Below, in pieces: positions 1 through 11,628 of a DNA stretch of 64,000 bases (positions are counted from its first letter, which is position 1; each line of letters opens with the position of its first letter). The DNA is from Trichaptum fuscoviolaceum (Eukaryota > Basidiomycota > Agaricomycetes > Hymenochaetales > Trichaptaceae): positions 2,604,001-2,668,000 of the forward strand of contig CAJSYZ010000003.1 of NCBI GenBank assembly GCA_910574455.1, given 5' to 3'. The position numbers and the translations under genes are program-made. The notes beneath the pieces were generated by a model, which saw only the letters and a list, made by a program, of their open reading frames with translations, was not told the origin of the DNA and ran no database searches.

Positions 1-42
1 TGAACTATTCCCGTGTGTGGGGCCACCTTCAAGTTGATCTTT

Positions 43-2513
43 ATGGAGAAGATACAACGTTCAAGCTGGACGAAAGACGTTGAACATACTCAACTCACGG
101 CGGCTGCGACTGCTGCGGGTTATGTGGTGAAGCCTCAGGAAAAGAGGAAGAGTAGACTCGAGAGCTTGCTGCTTTTGGTTGTGCTCACCTTCGCTTCATG
201 GAGCTTCTTGAGTACTTCCTCGGTCGGTTCATCATCATATTATCAAAGTTTACTATGATCTGACACAAGGCAGATTGTCAAGAAACCAACTCCTTCGTAC
301 AAGCAAGGCGAAATTGAATGGTTATCGTGCGGTGATAACATTGAGTGCGGAAGGCTAGAGTAAGTCCTAATGACTGCTCCCAATCCGACGTCGTCTCATT
401 GCGCGGTTTAAAAAAATTGTAGAGTTTCGCTTGACTACTTCAATGCATCGGCTGGAAAGGCTTCCCTTGCTCTCGCGAAGTACCCGGCAACAAATAAGAC
501 TGGTAGAATCGGAACACTGCTCACAAATCCCGGAGGTCCGGGCGGCTCCGGCGTGAACTACATCTACCGGGCGGGGAAGCGACTCAGTGACCTGCTGGAG
601 GGTCGATATGATATTGTAGGTTATGCTCTCTTCCACATCGGTTCTCTCGCGCAACTCGTTGATCATGTTATAGGTTAGTTGGGATCCCCGGGGAATAAAT
701 GGAACAACGTCAGTGAAAGAAACGTGTAATTTCACTGTTGAGCTACGCTGACATACATGAAGTCCGCGTGTAGATTGTTTCGCTTCGCAAACAGAGCAAG
801 ATATAGCATTTGCCAATACTCACGAGGAAATACTTCCTGATGCTCGCAACCTCTCTGACCCTTACGATCTTGTTGCATTCAAAGCTGGGGTCAAATTGGC
901 TGATTCCCGAAACGAAGCGTTTGTTCGACTTTGTCACGAACGTTCCGGGGAAGCTTTGCGTCATGTTGGAACTGCAACTGTTGTAAGGGACCTTGAAAGG
1001 CTATACTCTGAACTGGAGGGAGAAGGCCAATTAATCAACTTCTGGGGCTTCTCGTACGGGACAGTCGTAGGTAGCTACTTGGTAAACATGTAAGTTGCAT
1101 ATACTCGGATATCGGTATTAGAGTATAATACCGTTCAAGGTTTCCTGATCGCGTGGGGAGGATTGCAATAGATGGTGTGGTGGTGAGCTGTACTTCAACT
1201 GCTTTTCACGTCCAAAGGCGTACTCAAAAATGCACAGGACCCCGATCTCTGGGCAAATACCCATGCACACGAGTGGCTTAAATGTACGTCCTTACGGACG
1301 TCTTTTGAGTTGCGCATACATTGATTAGCCACTATAGGGGATTATGCCGACACTGAGAAAGACCTTCGAAACTTCTATAACGCTTGCGTCAAGGCACATA
1401 TCTTCATCTTCATCTAGTCCATTGTCTCATTACATTTTTTGTTCAATAGGCCGGTCCTGATCGGTGTGCTCTTGCAAAGATGCATTCAACAACGGATGCT
1501 ATTGCTATTGCTATTGATGATTTACTCGAGAAGTTGTACGATCACCCTTTGGCAGTTTGGAACTCCACACGTCCTGGACCACTGACTGCCAGTATGATCC
1601 AAGGTGTGTCCGCAAACGAAATCTATGCATACCGCTTCCTGACATCATACTTCAGCGATGACATTCGGTTATTTATACAGACCCCGCGACTGGCCTATAT
1701 TAGCATCCAATCTTGCCGCTGCCCTCGAAGGGAATGGTGTTCCAATTGTAAACAGTGCACTGGACAAGATTGAGCTAAACGAAACTCTTCCGGCGCGAAC
1801 CTCTGCAGCAATCTACGCGGTGACATGTGTGGACACTCCTGACTTCAAGGGAGTAGACAAGCGGAAGGCTATTGACGATGTAGTAAACGAGATGGCTATC
1901 TCGCAAAAGTTAACGTCCAGACATTTTAGTGCACTTGACATCGATGTGTGCCACCACTGGACAGCCAGAGAGGTCGAGCGTTTCACTGGACCTTTCAACC
2001 ATACACTAAACAGGGAGATACTTGTGATAGGTAACACTGCCGACGTAAGTGACTCAGCTTCTTTCCAGAGATTTTAGAGATGTTGAAAGACCTCAAATAG
2101 CCGATCACGCCCGTGCAAAATGCGAGAGCGGTCAACAAGATGATGCCTCACTCTTCCCGACTCATCGTGCAAGACGGTAGCGGAGTAAGTTATTCACCGT
2201 CAATACTCTTGTACTCCCACCCTAATTGATTTTGAACCATTAGCATTGCTCTTCGGCGATGTCATCTCTGTGCACTGCGAAGGCCATTCGGGAATACTTT
2301 TTGGAGGGAAAGCTTCCTGAGAATGGCCTATTCTGCCCAACCGATGAGGTCCTCTTCCCACCGAAGGACGGTGAAGGCAGTGCTCTATGGTTAAGTGATA
2401 GCTCGACCGCGTACTCTGAGGAAGATTTGAAGCTGTTGGAAACAATGAAAGAGCTTGGAAAGGAATTGGAGGCATTCGTAGGAACCTTTAAGAGACCACG
2501 ATCTTTACTATGA
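43..2513 (+). CDS. Membrane-anchored alpha/beta hydrolase, TAP-like (tripeptidyl aminopeptidase-like C-terminus)
   Basis: Multi-exon gene of the serine alpha/beta-hydrolase family with a TAP-like C-terminal domain; such proteins usually release peptides from N-termini or hydrolyse related amide bonds, but the substrate is not readable here. The ATG at 43 opens a basic leader followed by a hydrophobic segment at about residues 40-57, which suggests a signal anchor. The first intron is 223-273 and has a CTGAC branch point. Downstream I read LEVSLDY, the oxyanion-region motif NPGGPGGSGVNYIY, the nucleophile elbow GFSYGT (Ser), the acid region GNTADPITP (Asp) and DGSGHCS (catalytic His), all in the expected order. 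The C-terminal cysteines are typical of the TAP-C domain. The intron near 1391 can be read with a GT donor or a GC donor. All catalytic parts are present, so the gene looks intact. Confidence 0.88.
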
Positions 2514-2907
2514 TGTCTGTGGGTCACAAATTGAAGTGACTGGTCGCTTTGTTTTATCTTGACCTGCCATTGATGTGAATTATATGTATGGATGCAAATG
2601 AATTAGTTGGATTATAAGTTATTTACAAAGAGTGCAGGTAAAGTACTGAATCCCATTGGCGGACAAGCTCGGCAGTTCGGCACTGGCTTTCGGAGTCGGT
2701 TATGGGAGGACATGATCAGCGGACCGATGTCATCATGCACCCTTGTTGGACATTGCAGGTCCCTCAGGTTTGTCTTGTCTAAAGCGGTTGCCTGTTCTTC
2801 TTTATCTATGGCTCTATCACTTTGGCTATGATACTCCTGCAAAGCTTATAGATACACTGTTTTCACAGCATAGAGGCAAGCTATAACATAGCTGGCTTTT
2901 TCTGTGC
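2514..2907. other. Intergenic: 3' end of hydrolase and promoter of carrier gene
   Basis: About 390 bases between two genes on the same strand. I see no coding frame with family similarity, no tRNA-like structure and no repeat. It presumably holds the hydrolase 3' UTR and the carrier promoter. Confidence 0.5.
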
Positions 2908-5296
2908 ATGGGGGAAACAAACGCGGAGGAGCCTCCCTCGAGGCGCGATATATTCGAGGCAAGTTTATCAGGCGCGCAGGAAAGGCCATGGATACCACGT
3001 CTTCGCTCAGACCAGCCGCTTCCCTATCACCCTTTGCCTCGGTCTCTAGAGCGATTCCGAGAAGAAGAAGGCTTAGAAAATCGCGATAAACGTTTACAAG
3101 AAGTGTGGAAGAAATTACCGCACAAGGCGCAGCCTCACCATGATCAGCTTTCGATAGACACTATGCCCATCGTCGAGCATGCAGCTCTTACGAAGGATAG
3201 GGCGGAGAAGCTCACACGGATGTATGAAGATGAGCTGCTAATGAGGGTAGCTGAGGAAGAGGGAAGCACACCGTCTGAAGTGAATTGGGATGATTTCAAG
3301 AGATACGCGGAGGAGAAAGAGGCAGGTATGTATTGTTCACTAGTTCCGGTTGCACTGACTCTCATCACTCTCATATCTCCTAGAACTCTGGCATGTCTTC
3401 CATGACGAGTTGGACTTGGACGGGAATGGCCATCTTGACGCAGAAGAGTTAGCTGTGGCGTTAAGCAAAGCTGGTACGTTGTATCGTCGTCCTCTCGATA
3501 TCCATAATCTCATGCTCGTGCAGGTATTACTCTGGCTCCTGCAACACTATCGGAGTTCATGACGTTTCTAACAACCTCGCCCCATTCACATGCTATCAGC
3601 TTTCCGGAATTTCGGGATTTCCTCCTTTTGCTTCCGCGCAAAGCTTCAACAGCGGAAATATATCGTTTCTACGAAGTCCGTAAATTCTGGGGAGATGAAG
3701 TACTTCACCGCGTCACGATGGAAGGTGAGTGAAGTTTATATTCGAAACCATATCGCTTCAGCTTTCTTCATGCAGGCGATGTCACTTTAAGCGGGGAAGA
3801 CATACATCCTATTCATACCCTTCGAGCACACTCTCATCATGCGGCACATGCACCTCCGGAATTAGTCGACTTCTCATCAGGACAAGAAGAGCAAGAAGAA
3901 GACTTCTATGAAGAAGACGGTCTATATGACGAGGAAGACGTACAGCAACACAAGACGTCTTTCAAATTTCTTCTGGCAGGTGGCATAGCTGGAGCAGGTA
4001 ATTCGGATGCTCGTTCAGCTCAGACTACTTTAGTTCATAATTAGTATCCCAGTATCCCGGACATGCACAGCACCGTTTGACCGTCTCAAAGTTTTCTTGA
4101 TTACTCGGGCCCCAGAACTCTCGGATGTCAACCTAACGAAACCGTCTGAAGCCACTAAGGCGGCATCCCAAGGCTTTAGAGCCATTAACAGTGCCGTCGG
4201 ACAAATTTACGCTGAGGGTGGTATCAGAGGATTTTGGGTAGGCAATGGTTTATCTATTGCCAAAATCTTCCCAGAGTCCGCGATCAAGTTTTTCACCTAC
4301 GAGACTTCGGTATGTTCATTGTTTCGTCATGCAATTCTTGTGTATTGAGACTTTCACGAAAGAAACGCTTCTTCGCGCAATATGTCGACAAGGTTGATGA
4401 CTCTAGGAACATCAGCGGGACCAGCAGGTTTCTTTCAGGTGGTATAGGAGGCATCACTAGCCAGTTGTGTAAGTGTTTCTCGCGTGTTCAGTCCAGATTG
4501 CTGTTAATTATCCCTCAGCGATATATCCTATCGAGACGCTGAAGGTTAATAAAGTTTATATCTGCGATTACTCTCGCTAATCGATGACATAGACCCAAAT
4601 GATGAGCACGTCTGGAACGCAGAATAGAGACTTGGCCTCCGCTGCTAAACGGCTTTGGGCACTAGGCGGAATAAGGGCGTATTATAGAGGATTGACGGTA
4701 CGCCGCTACCTTTCTATGTCAAGTCTTTGAGCTTACAATCCATGGGCCAGATCGGTTTGATCGGTGTCTTCCCGTACGCCCGGACAATTAATCATCCTGA
4801 CCTTGCCTAACACCTCCATAGCTATGCAGCAATTGATATGAGTACTTTTGAAGCTCTTAAACTTGCTTATCTGCGTTCGACAGGCAAGGAGGAACCTGGA
4901 GTTTTGCCTCTCCTCGCCTTCGGCACAGTCTCGGGAGGGGTTGGTGCGACGAGCGTATACCCACTGAACCTCGTCCGGACACGTTTACAGGCATCTGGAT
5001 CGTCGGGACACCCTGAGCGCTATGCAAATATTTACGATGCCGCCTGGAAGACCTACAACCGAGAAGGCTGGAGAGGCTTCTATCGCGGTTTATTCCCCAC
5101 ATTAGCTAAAGTGAGTACTTGTACGCTTATGTTCCAGTACCGTAACTCAAACCAAATATGTACAGGTGATACCATCTGTGTCTATCTCATATGTAGTTTA
5201 TGAACATAGTAAGAAGAGGTACGTCTTTATATTGGCCATTATCATTCGAGGTTATTCATGGCATTTTCTTCCTATCCTCGAAGATTGGGAGTGTAA
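2908..5296 (+). CDS. Calcium-regulated mitochondrial solute carrier (SCaMC / ATP-Mg/Pi carrier type)
   Basis: Mitochondrial inner-membrane carrier with an N-terminal calcium-sensing half, like SCaMC proteins and yeast Sal1, which exchange ATP-Mg for phosphate. The N-terminal half has a clear EF-hand loop, DLDGNGHLDAEE (near 3412-3450), and a second EF-like region near 3590-3700. An acidic linker follows, then three carrier repeats. The repeat signatures are GGIAGAVSRTCTAPFDRLKV (about 3980-4100), the GGIGGITSQL...YPIETLK repeat (about 4440-4550) and the third repeat with YPLNLVRTRLQ (about 4960-4990). The last exon is very short: the reading VYEHSKKR joins to LGV and a TAA at 5294-5296, the usual family C-terminus. 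Start chosen at the ATG at 2908, ahead of a disordered basic leader. It converges with the MFS gene, whose stop lies 284 bases further on. Confidence 0.9.
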
Positions 5297-5579
5297 GACT
5301 AAATTACCGGATATCGTGCTTTCATATGTTCTTTAGAGGTTCTCTTGCATCCTTTCGTAGATGCCAACTCTATACATCTGCTCCGGACTGCAAAAGTTCT
5401 CTATCTTAACTTCATTAATAAATTGGATTCTCTCTCTCTCGACATGTGTAGATTATGATGGCCACTGTGCATTGTAAAGTACTTTAGCCTGTCAGAGGAA
5501 GTGATTTACGAACTTAGGATATAAAGGACAATGCAATCATATGTTGGCGTACAAAATACAGTCCGGAACAATGATAGCA

Positions 5580-7700
5580 TTATAGAAGGTAGCGAAATCC
5601 TTTCTGACCTTTACCTTCCCTTTGCTCTTCCTCTTCCAGCTTCTGGTTCAAGGTTCGGAGATGCCTTCGGAAAATCCTACATAATGAGTTTCTTCAGTAC
5701 AGTCAAAATACTCTGATTCATACAATATTTCTTACCAGCACATTATGATCGCAAGACCTTGGCAAGAGATGCAGATCGCATATGAGTTGCGGTAAGAAGG
5801 TCCCCATATGGTTTGCCATACATATCTAGAGAATAAGACATGTTTAGTTCAATGATAAGCTCGAGTTAAGGCTTACTTACGATCCAGCAACATTCCCAAG
5901 CTGAGAAATACAGTTTGTGAGTGCAAGCGTAACAGCACGTTTCGACGGGGGCCTCGGAATTGAGTTGCTAATCCATGCAAACATGGTGATGTAACCACAA
6001 TACGATAGTGACATCAAGAACCTGTTTATCTACCATGAGCATTTAAAATAAGGATAACAGATAGAACTAGCCTACAATGAAACATATCGAGCGGCAATGT
6101 TCATTGTAGACATCGCGATAATGTATCCAAGTAGCCCGACCAGCAATGGCGCAACAATATGCCAGTATCGTTCCCCATGCTTGTCCGAATGCCTGGAAAC
6201 GAAGAAAGCGCATACTGCGGCCACGATGAACGGCGGTGCCACCAAGATCAGGGTGATAGTCGGATTGAACCCCAATGTTGCCGTGAGGGTCGGGAAGAAT
6301 GCATTGAAGGAGAGAGCATTGACCTGGGCGGTGAGTATAACTGCGAGCCACCAGACTTTCCAGTCTGATATGGCCAACCAGAAGCCTTCGCCTTGGTTGC
6401 CCAGATGGAATCTTTTCGGCTTATCTACAACTACAGTGCCGGGGGGCAAGCGAATGCCATTTCCATTCTCGGCTTCATGCAGGAAGTCCCTATTCATTGG
6501 CACTGTATCATCCTGGTCCCCGAGCTGGATTCCCCCGTCTTCTGCCATGCGACGTATAGCAAGTTTTCGCTCATCAGGGCTCAGCCATTTTGTTGTTGTC
6601 GGAAAATCAGGGAGAATGAAGATCGCGGCTAATGCAACCGCAATAGTGAGACTTCCTTCGATGTAGAAAAGCCACCTGGAAGCAAATCGTCAGTCACAAA
6701 GGCTCGTGATGAAGTTAGAGTCGCTCATTCACCTCCATGCTGCGTGACCTAACTTTCCTTGCATTCCGTCCAGAATTCCTGACGCAAGAAGAGAACCGAA
6801 CGCATTGCTGATGATGTTACCACAATACAGTAGGCAAAACCGCAGACCAAGCTCTTCCCGGGTGTACCACTTAGAAAGAAGGAATAAAGCGCCGGGAAAG
6901 AATGCTGCCTTGTGGATGAAGTATGTTCACCAAACAGGCTTTCTTAAGATTTTACATTTGCTTACCTCTACGAAACCGATGAAAAACCGCGTCAGAAGAG
7001 CACCTATAAAACTGTGGACAGAGGTTAACAGGGAATATTGGGTGGATATGAGTACATACTCCTTTGCTATGCCTAATAAATAACTTAGTATTCTTGTATA
7101 CCAAATTCAAGTAGAGTGCTTACCGGTTAAGACTGATATTACGCCCCAGATTATCATGCATACTGGCAGGTAGAGAGATGGGCGGCCAATGTAATTTAGA
7201 AACATATTGCTATCAAAGCCGATTCTCAAAATCAGTGCAAAAGCAAAAAAGAATATGATTGCTCACGACGGAATCTGCATGAGAATATAACCGACATAAA
7301 GGATTGACAGGAGGGTGTTGAATTCTTGTCCTTTGAGTTTCAGATCAGTCTGAAACCCACGAAGACGTGCGGCTCTATACATCTCATCCAGTGCCTTCAC
7401 AAGATCTAGTGAGTGGAGTACTCACGCAGCGTTGTTCCTATCGACCTTGGGGAGAATCTCAGCTAAAAACATCTAGCTCTGATGGCCATCCACCCTTCGG
7501 GCACGTACATAGTTCAGCACGTAAATGACCACCAAGATGGACATCCTGCAGTCGATTTTCCAGAGGAGCTTGCGCTCTAACCTCTGTCGTTCCTCGTATC
7601 CTCCGAATTCCTCATACCGGTCTTTGGTGCTGGATGCCTCGCGTTTCTCCTCGATGGTGACATCTGCTTCACGTTTCTCGTCTTTGGATTCGAGCTGCAT
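5580..7700 (-). CDS. MFS permease, anion:cation symporter family (Dal5/Tna1-like)
   Basis: Twelve-helix plasma-membrane transporter of the fungal allantoate/nicotinate permease group. The N-terminus is charged and ends in ERKLLWKIDCRMSILVVIY before helix 1. A tiny exon joins to give NYVDRNNAAAARLRG, the loop signature of this family. Then come SILYVGYILMQIPSN and LNYIGRPSLYLPVCMIIWG. The second half reads DWKVWWLAVILTAQVNALSF, and the last helices include LSYCGYITMFAW and AVTLALTNCISQLGNVAGS. The C-terminal tail, reading CWIFRRHLRTLNQ, ends at TAA (5580-5582). Both the helices and the family loop are complete, so the gene looks functional. The substrate (allantoate, nicotinate, a vitamin or a small organic acid) cannot be told from sequence. 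An in-frame ATG at 7721 would add seven residues. Confidence 0.9.
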
Positions 7701-7721
7701 AGTGCGAACAGCCGGTGTCAA

Positions 7722-8307
7722 TGACGGGGATCAAAGCGAGACAGTGGGACGGCGGATGGGGCTCCGCTTGGAGCATTCTCTCTTCATATATGTATAAGTA
7801 CTTGATCACGTTGGCGTTTACAGGTCAAAAATAGCGTAGAGATGCTTGAACTCTACATTCACCGATGACCTGTGAGCTTTGACGCTGAGAAAAATCAATT
7901 ATAGGAATGTCCTATTGATTCGAAGAACTCACGCGCGTCATGATGCCACAATTGAGAAGCTTCATTCATGTGTTAGCCAAGGCAAAAATGGGTGGCCAAA
8001 GGCCTAGTAAACTTAGAGTTGCGTTCATTCGATTTGGACAACAGGTAGTCACTAGTAGGTGTCAATCAACCCGTCAAGACAGCGGTAAGCATGGAAGGCA
8101 GACTATGATTCCAAGCATATGGAATAGATGGACCAGCACAGAGAATAGAACAAGGCGATGTGAAGTAGCAGAAAGGGAAGCGAGCGAAAGCGTATTGGAC
8201 AGTGACTGCGAGGGTATGAGGAAGGGAGGGTCAAGAGGTGCAGATTATAACGCGCCAAGACTGGATATGAAGGTAAGCACGCTACTGGTACGTACTCGAG
8301 TTATAGA
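7722..8307. other. Intergenic: MFS promoter and 3' flank of coiled-coil gene
   Basis: About 590 bases upstream of the MFS gene (which reads leftward) and downstream of the next minus-strand gene. A plus-strand frame of about 130 codons exists at 7940-8332 but has no recognisable domain and runs into the neighbouring gene's last exon on the other strand. I treat it as chance. Confidence 0.5.
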
Positions 8308-9005
8308 CTATAGGTATACGCCTCCATCCTGACTGTTTTCTTCCACATCGCCAATCGCATTCCCTGCAGGGCGTTCAGACGGAGCAAGGGGTTCTTGTGC
8401 GCCTGGATGATCGACCGACGCTACACCATTCGACGGAGAAGGAGAAGGAGCGTAGTGCGCGCTCATCGTATCTATGCCTCTTTCCTCAAGGGACATCTTA
8501 AGCATGAAGCTTCGCTCCATCTGCGCCGCGCTAAAGGATGAAACAATAATGATTAAGCAATCGAGTTTAGTGAAGCGTCCTTGGCGTGATAGCTGATTAT
8601 CTTACATGACATGCTGGTTCTCCAACATGGCCTTAGACACCTCCTCGTCGTCCGGATTTTCAGCCAGGTGGTCATGAAGTTCCTTTTGTGTTCGACCAAG
8701 GTGTTGCAAGGAATTATCTAGTCGCGAAATCTCTTTCAACGATGAAGTTACATTAGAAACAACTAGAACAAGAAATGATCTAGGCACTTATACAGACCTT
8801 GAGTTATCGTTGGTACATCTAACTCTCTAAGTTGAGCAGCAGTAAATGGCTGAGGATATCGAGGTTTCCAATCCATATTCAAGACATATGAGAGTTCAGA
8901 GACGCGCCAGTCAGTGCCGCCGCCGCTCTCTGGCAGGCACTGCAGTGCTCCCGAGCCGGCGGTGCCAAAACGCGTGACGTCATCGTCATCATCTTCCACT
9001 GGCAT
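8308..9005 (-). CDS. Small acidic coiled-coil protein, function unknown
   Basis: Three exons encode a protein of roughly 190 residues that I do not recognise with confidence. The first exon opens with an acidic run (MPVEDDDDD) and ends at the sequence PFTAAQLRELDVPTITQ. The second encodes a helical stretch, LKEISRLDNSLQHLGRTQ, which looks like a coiled coil. The third continues it with AAQMERSFMLKMSLEERG and ends in a Ser/Pro-rich tail. Both splice junctions keep the frame. The two-helix coiled coil with a short acidic head resembles small cytoplasmic assembly factors, such as the UPF0449 or prefoldin-like type, but that is only a suggestion. Its ATG (9003-9005) is only 66 bases from the start of the divergent TspO gene. 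Confidence 0.7.
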
Positions 9006-9071
9006 GGATTCGCCCTCATGAAGTTGCGAAAGCGAAAAAGGACAGAAAATCCAACTTGAACTTGAACGACC
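9006..9071. promoter_or_regulatory. Very short divergent promoter shared by coiled-coil gene and TspO
   Basis: Only 66 bases separate the two start codons, so both transcripts must start inside this stretch or inside each other's leader. No TATA-like box is evident. Confidence 0.55.
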
Positions 9072-9931
9072 ATGTCAGGCCAGAACGACGTCTACCCCAT
9101 CCTACTGGCCATTGCTCGTAACCCCGTCACCGCGGTGGGCCTCCCTCTCGCCCTTGGGACGCTTAGCGGGCTGCCTACGAGGAAGGTCACAAAAGGTTAT
9201 TGGTATCAAGTAAGTCGAATGCTCCCCGTAAGCCTCACTCGCAGATATATTGACTACTTGTGATTTCGAAGAGCCTAGACAAACCTGCTAGTCAACCTCC
9301 CGCAATAGCATTTCCTATTGTTTGGACCTTGCTCTACGGCAGTGCGTATCCTAACTCTCGGACTTAGGATACCTATAGCATATGTAATGATCTGACTCGG
9401 ACTACGCCTTAGGCATGGGATATGCATCGCACATAGCCGCTACGACACTCGACTCAAGTCTGAGCCCAGCCACTAGGTACATTTCTTTACTGTTATTCTC
9501 AATCAGTGTTCGAACTTAACGAATTCGTGACAGGGATGATGTTCAATCCGCATTGCAATACTACTTCATTTCCCTTGGACTTAATTTCGCTTGGACGCCC
9601 CTCTTCTTTGTCTTCAAGAAAGTAAGCCTTCAATTATGTAACTTTTGATTCATACCCTTAAGACCTTTCAATGTCACAGCCTGGTCTCGCTCTCCTTGAC
9701 ATCACTGCCTTGACCGGTACAGTCGCATATGTGACGGTGCGTGTCCTAATCCATTATAAGCAATGATCAGTTGTAGTTGATTCATGGCATTAGTCAAAAC
9801 TGCACGGCCCTACCGGTGGAAAATCGAGCTACTTCTTGGGCCCATATTGCGCCTGGCTTGCGTACGCGACATATCTCAACGGCAACATTTGGTGGAATAA
9901 TCGCAACAGAATTTTGCCTCAGACCGACTGA
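9072..9931 (+). CDS. TspO/MBR family translocator protein
   Basis: Five-helix membrane protein of the TspO/peripheral benzodiazepine receptor family, which binds tetrapyrroles and sterols in mitochondrial or other membranes. Spliced exons give PVTAVGLPLALGTLSGLPTR (helix 1), then the family motif PPAIAFPIVWTLLYGSMGYA, then LQYYFISLGLNFAWTPLFF and finally GPYCAWLAYATYLNGNIWWN. The W-T-L-L-Y-G and N-F-A-W-T-P-L-F-F signatures are diagnostic. Stop TGA at 9929-9931. The frame across the last intron needs a GTGTCC donor near 9744 rather than the GTGCGT donor four bases earlier; only that choice continues the family sequence. The gene converges with the fluoride exporter. Confidence 0.92.
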
Positions 9932-10051
9932 CCGGAATGCAAAGTGTTCGTCGATGACATTCCATGGACACCCTAAGCATTATCAAATTAGTAAATACAG
10001 TACAACCAATTGTAAGGTCGAAAAGCAATGATGTCTAACCAGATATGAAAA

Positions 10052-11443
10052 TTATGCGAAAGAACACATGCGACTTTCTGAGACATGGCCGGCCCACCAA
10101 GAAGGCCCTAGAATTACAAGTAACAGAAGTTGGCTTACTGCCCAGCTAAGTCCGACATATAGCCAGGCGCTACTTGTCCGCAGCGCGCCGACTTCGACGG
10201 CGAATGTACTGACGGTAGTTAAGCAGCCACAGTACCCATCAATGAGCCCTTGGAGGATCGCGCATGCATTCATCGAGGGCAATGTAGGTGTGCGCTGTAA
10301 GACATGAAACATGCCTATGAGGGCAGTTCCCCCAGCGTTCGCGACAAATGTCCCGAGAGGAAAGAGCTTCAGGCGGGGAGTTAATAGCATAGCTAACGTG
10401 TAGCGTGTCAGAGTACCCGGAAATGAAAAGAGGATGGCTGCGGTGGCTTGATGTCGGAAAGAGGGCGAGAGCTTGAAGTAGAGTGGGATGGTAGCAACAT
10501 ATATGAGAACAGAGATAATCCTGAATGTATGTCGGAAGAGAGGTCGTGCAGGTCGAACACGAGGAACGTGTTTGGAGACAATTCGCGAAAGATGTAGTCC
10601 TAGAGTCACGGAGGAGAGGGAAATGGCTAGGGTGAAAAGAGTTTTGGATAAACCGTCAATAACCTGGTAGAGATGTATGAGTAAAAGAGCTTCAAGATAC
10701 ATCAGGAAGAGGCATACATCTCGGAACCAGTCTCTATCCGCTCCAGAAGTATTTGCCCATGAGCTGAATACATCAAGCTGCCAGCTTGAGAATGTCGTTA
10801 ATGAACCACAGAATCCTGCACGAGTAACCAGTCAGGAGCTGGAGAGGATTTCACATAATGAATCGGCTGACCTGTTGTTATTGCGGTGTACAATGGACCA
10901 TAGCTATTTTAGAGTTGTCTGTTAATACAGGTAGTAGAATCGTATATAATGAACTTACAAACCGCCGATCTGGTCCTTCAAACCAAGAGCAAAGCCCATG
11001 ATCAGGCAGCCAGCGGCTTGCGCCCAGGCTAGAGGGAAAATAGCACGTCCATCGTAAGTCGTAATAGATTCTAGGCCCAGTCGAGCCAATGCACCTAGGA
11101 CAGAGGCAGGTGCAAGGGATGTTAAGACAGGGATGGAGAAGGCGGTATAGACTTTTGAAGGCGGGAAGTCTCCCTGAATGGATCCACGCTCGACTTCAGA
11201 TTCACTAGGGGGTCCGTTAATACTCGCAAGGGACTCTGCATTGGCAAGATGGTCCTCAGTCGGGGGATCTATCGCATCAGCGATTTCGCTTGTATGCCGT
11301 CGACGTCTGAGGCGGGCGGGGAAGCTCTCCGGCACCTTTGGATCCCGGATGTCTGCTTCTTTCTTCTCGTTGTCTGTGCCAATCACAGTGGCCGCTGCGG
11401 ACGACGTTGACGCTGACGCCGTGCGACTCGCATCCGCTTGCAT
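10052..11443 (-). CDS. FEX1: Fluoride exporter, double CrcB-domain FEX protein
   Basis: Eukaryotic fluoride channel made of two fused CrcB/Fluc domains in inverted topology at the plasma membrane; it keeps cytosolic fluoride low. The N-terminus is a long polar Ser/Arg-rich region. The first CrcB domain reads SVLGALARLGL and later joins through small exons to GFCGSLTTFSSWQLDVFSSW. The second reads FPGTLTRYTLAMLL, then PLGTFVANAGGTALIG and GYCGCLTTVSTFAVEV. The GxCGxLTT motif in both halves is the family hallmark, and the Asn-bearing loop (TFVANAGG) is present in the second half. Start taken at an ATG at 11443; a further upstream in-frame ATG at 11641 would overlap the divergent TSC10 start and is less likely. 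Confidence 0.92.
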
Positions 11444-11628
11444 TGCTACCAGGGCGGCGCCCGACCGTCGTTTTGGCGGGCTGGACGAGTGAAGGAAACA
11501 AGGACAGGCATAGAGAGGTGAAAGAGTGGGAACGAGAAGTACTTCATCTTGAAGTTGAAATGCCGCGGCGCGCACTTTTAGCTTGAGACTTGCATTGCTC
11601 AGTGCTTGGTAGCGTCGACCGTTGCCAA

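Noticed and set aside
6097..6666. 189-codon plus-strand frame inside the MFS gene
   Set aside because: Antisense to verified transporter helices; composition fits a shadow frame.
7940..8332. 130-codon frame upstream of the MFS gene
   Set aside because: Overlaps the last exon of the coiled-coil gene on the opposite strand at its end and shows no domain.
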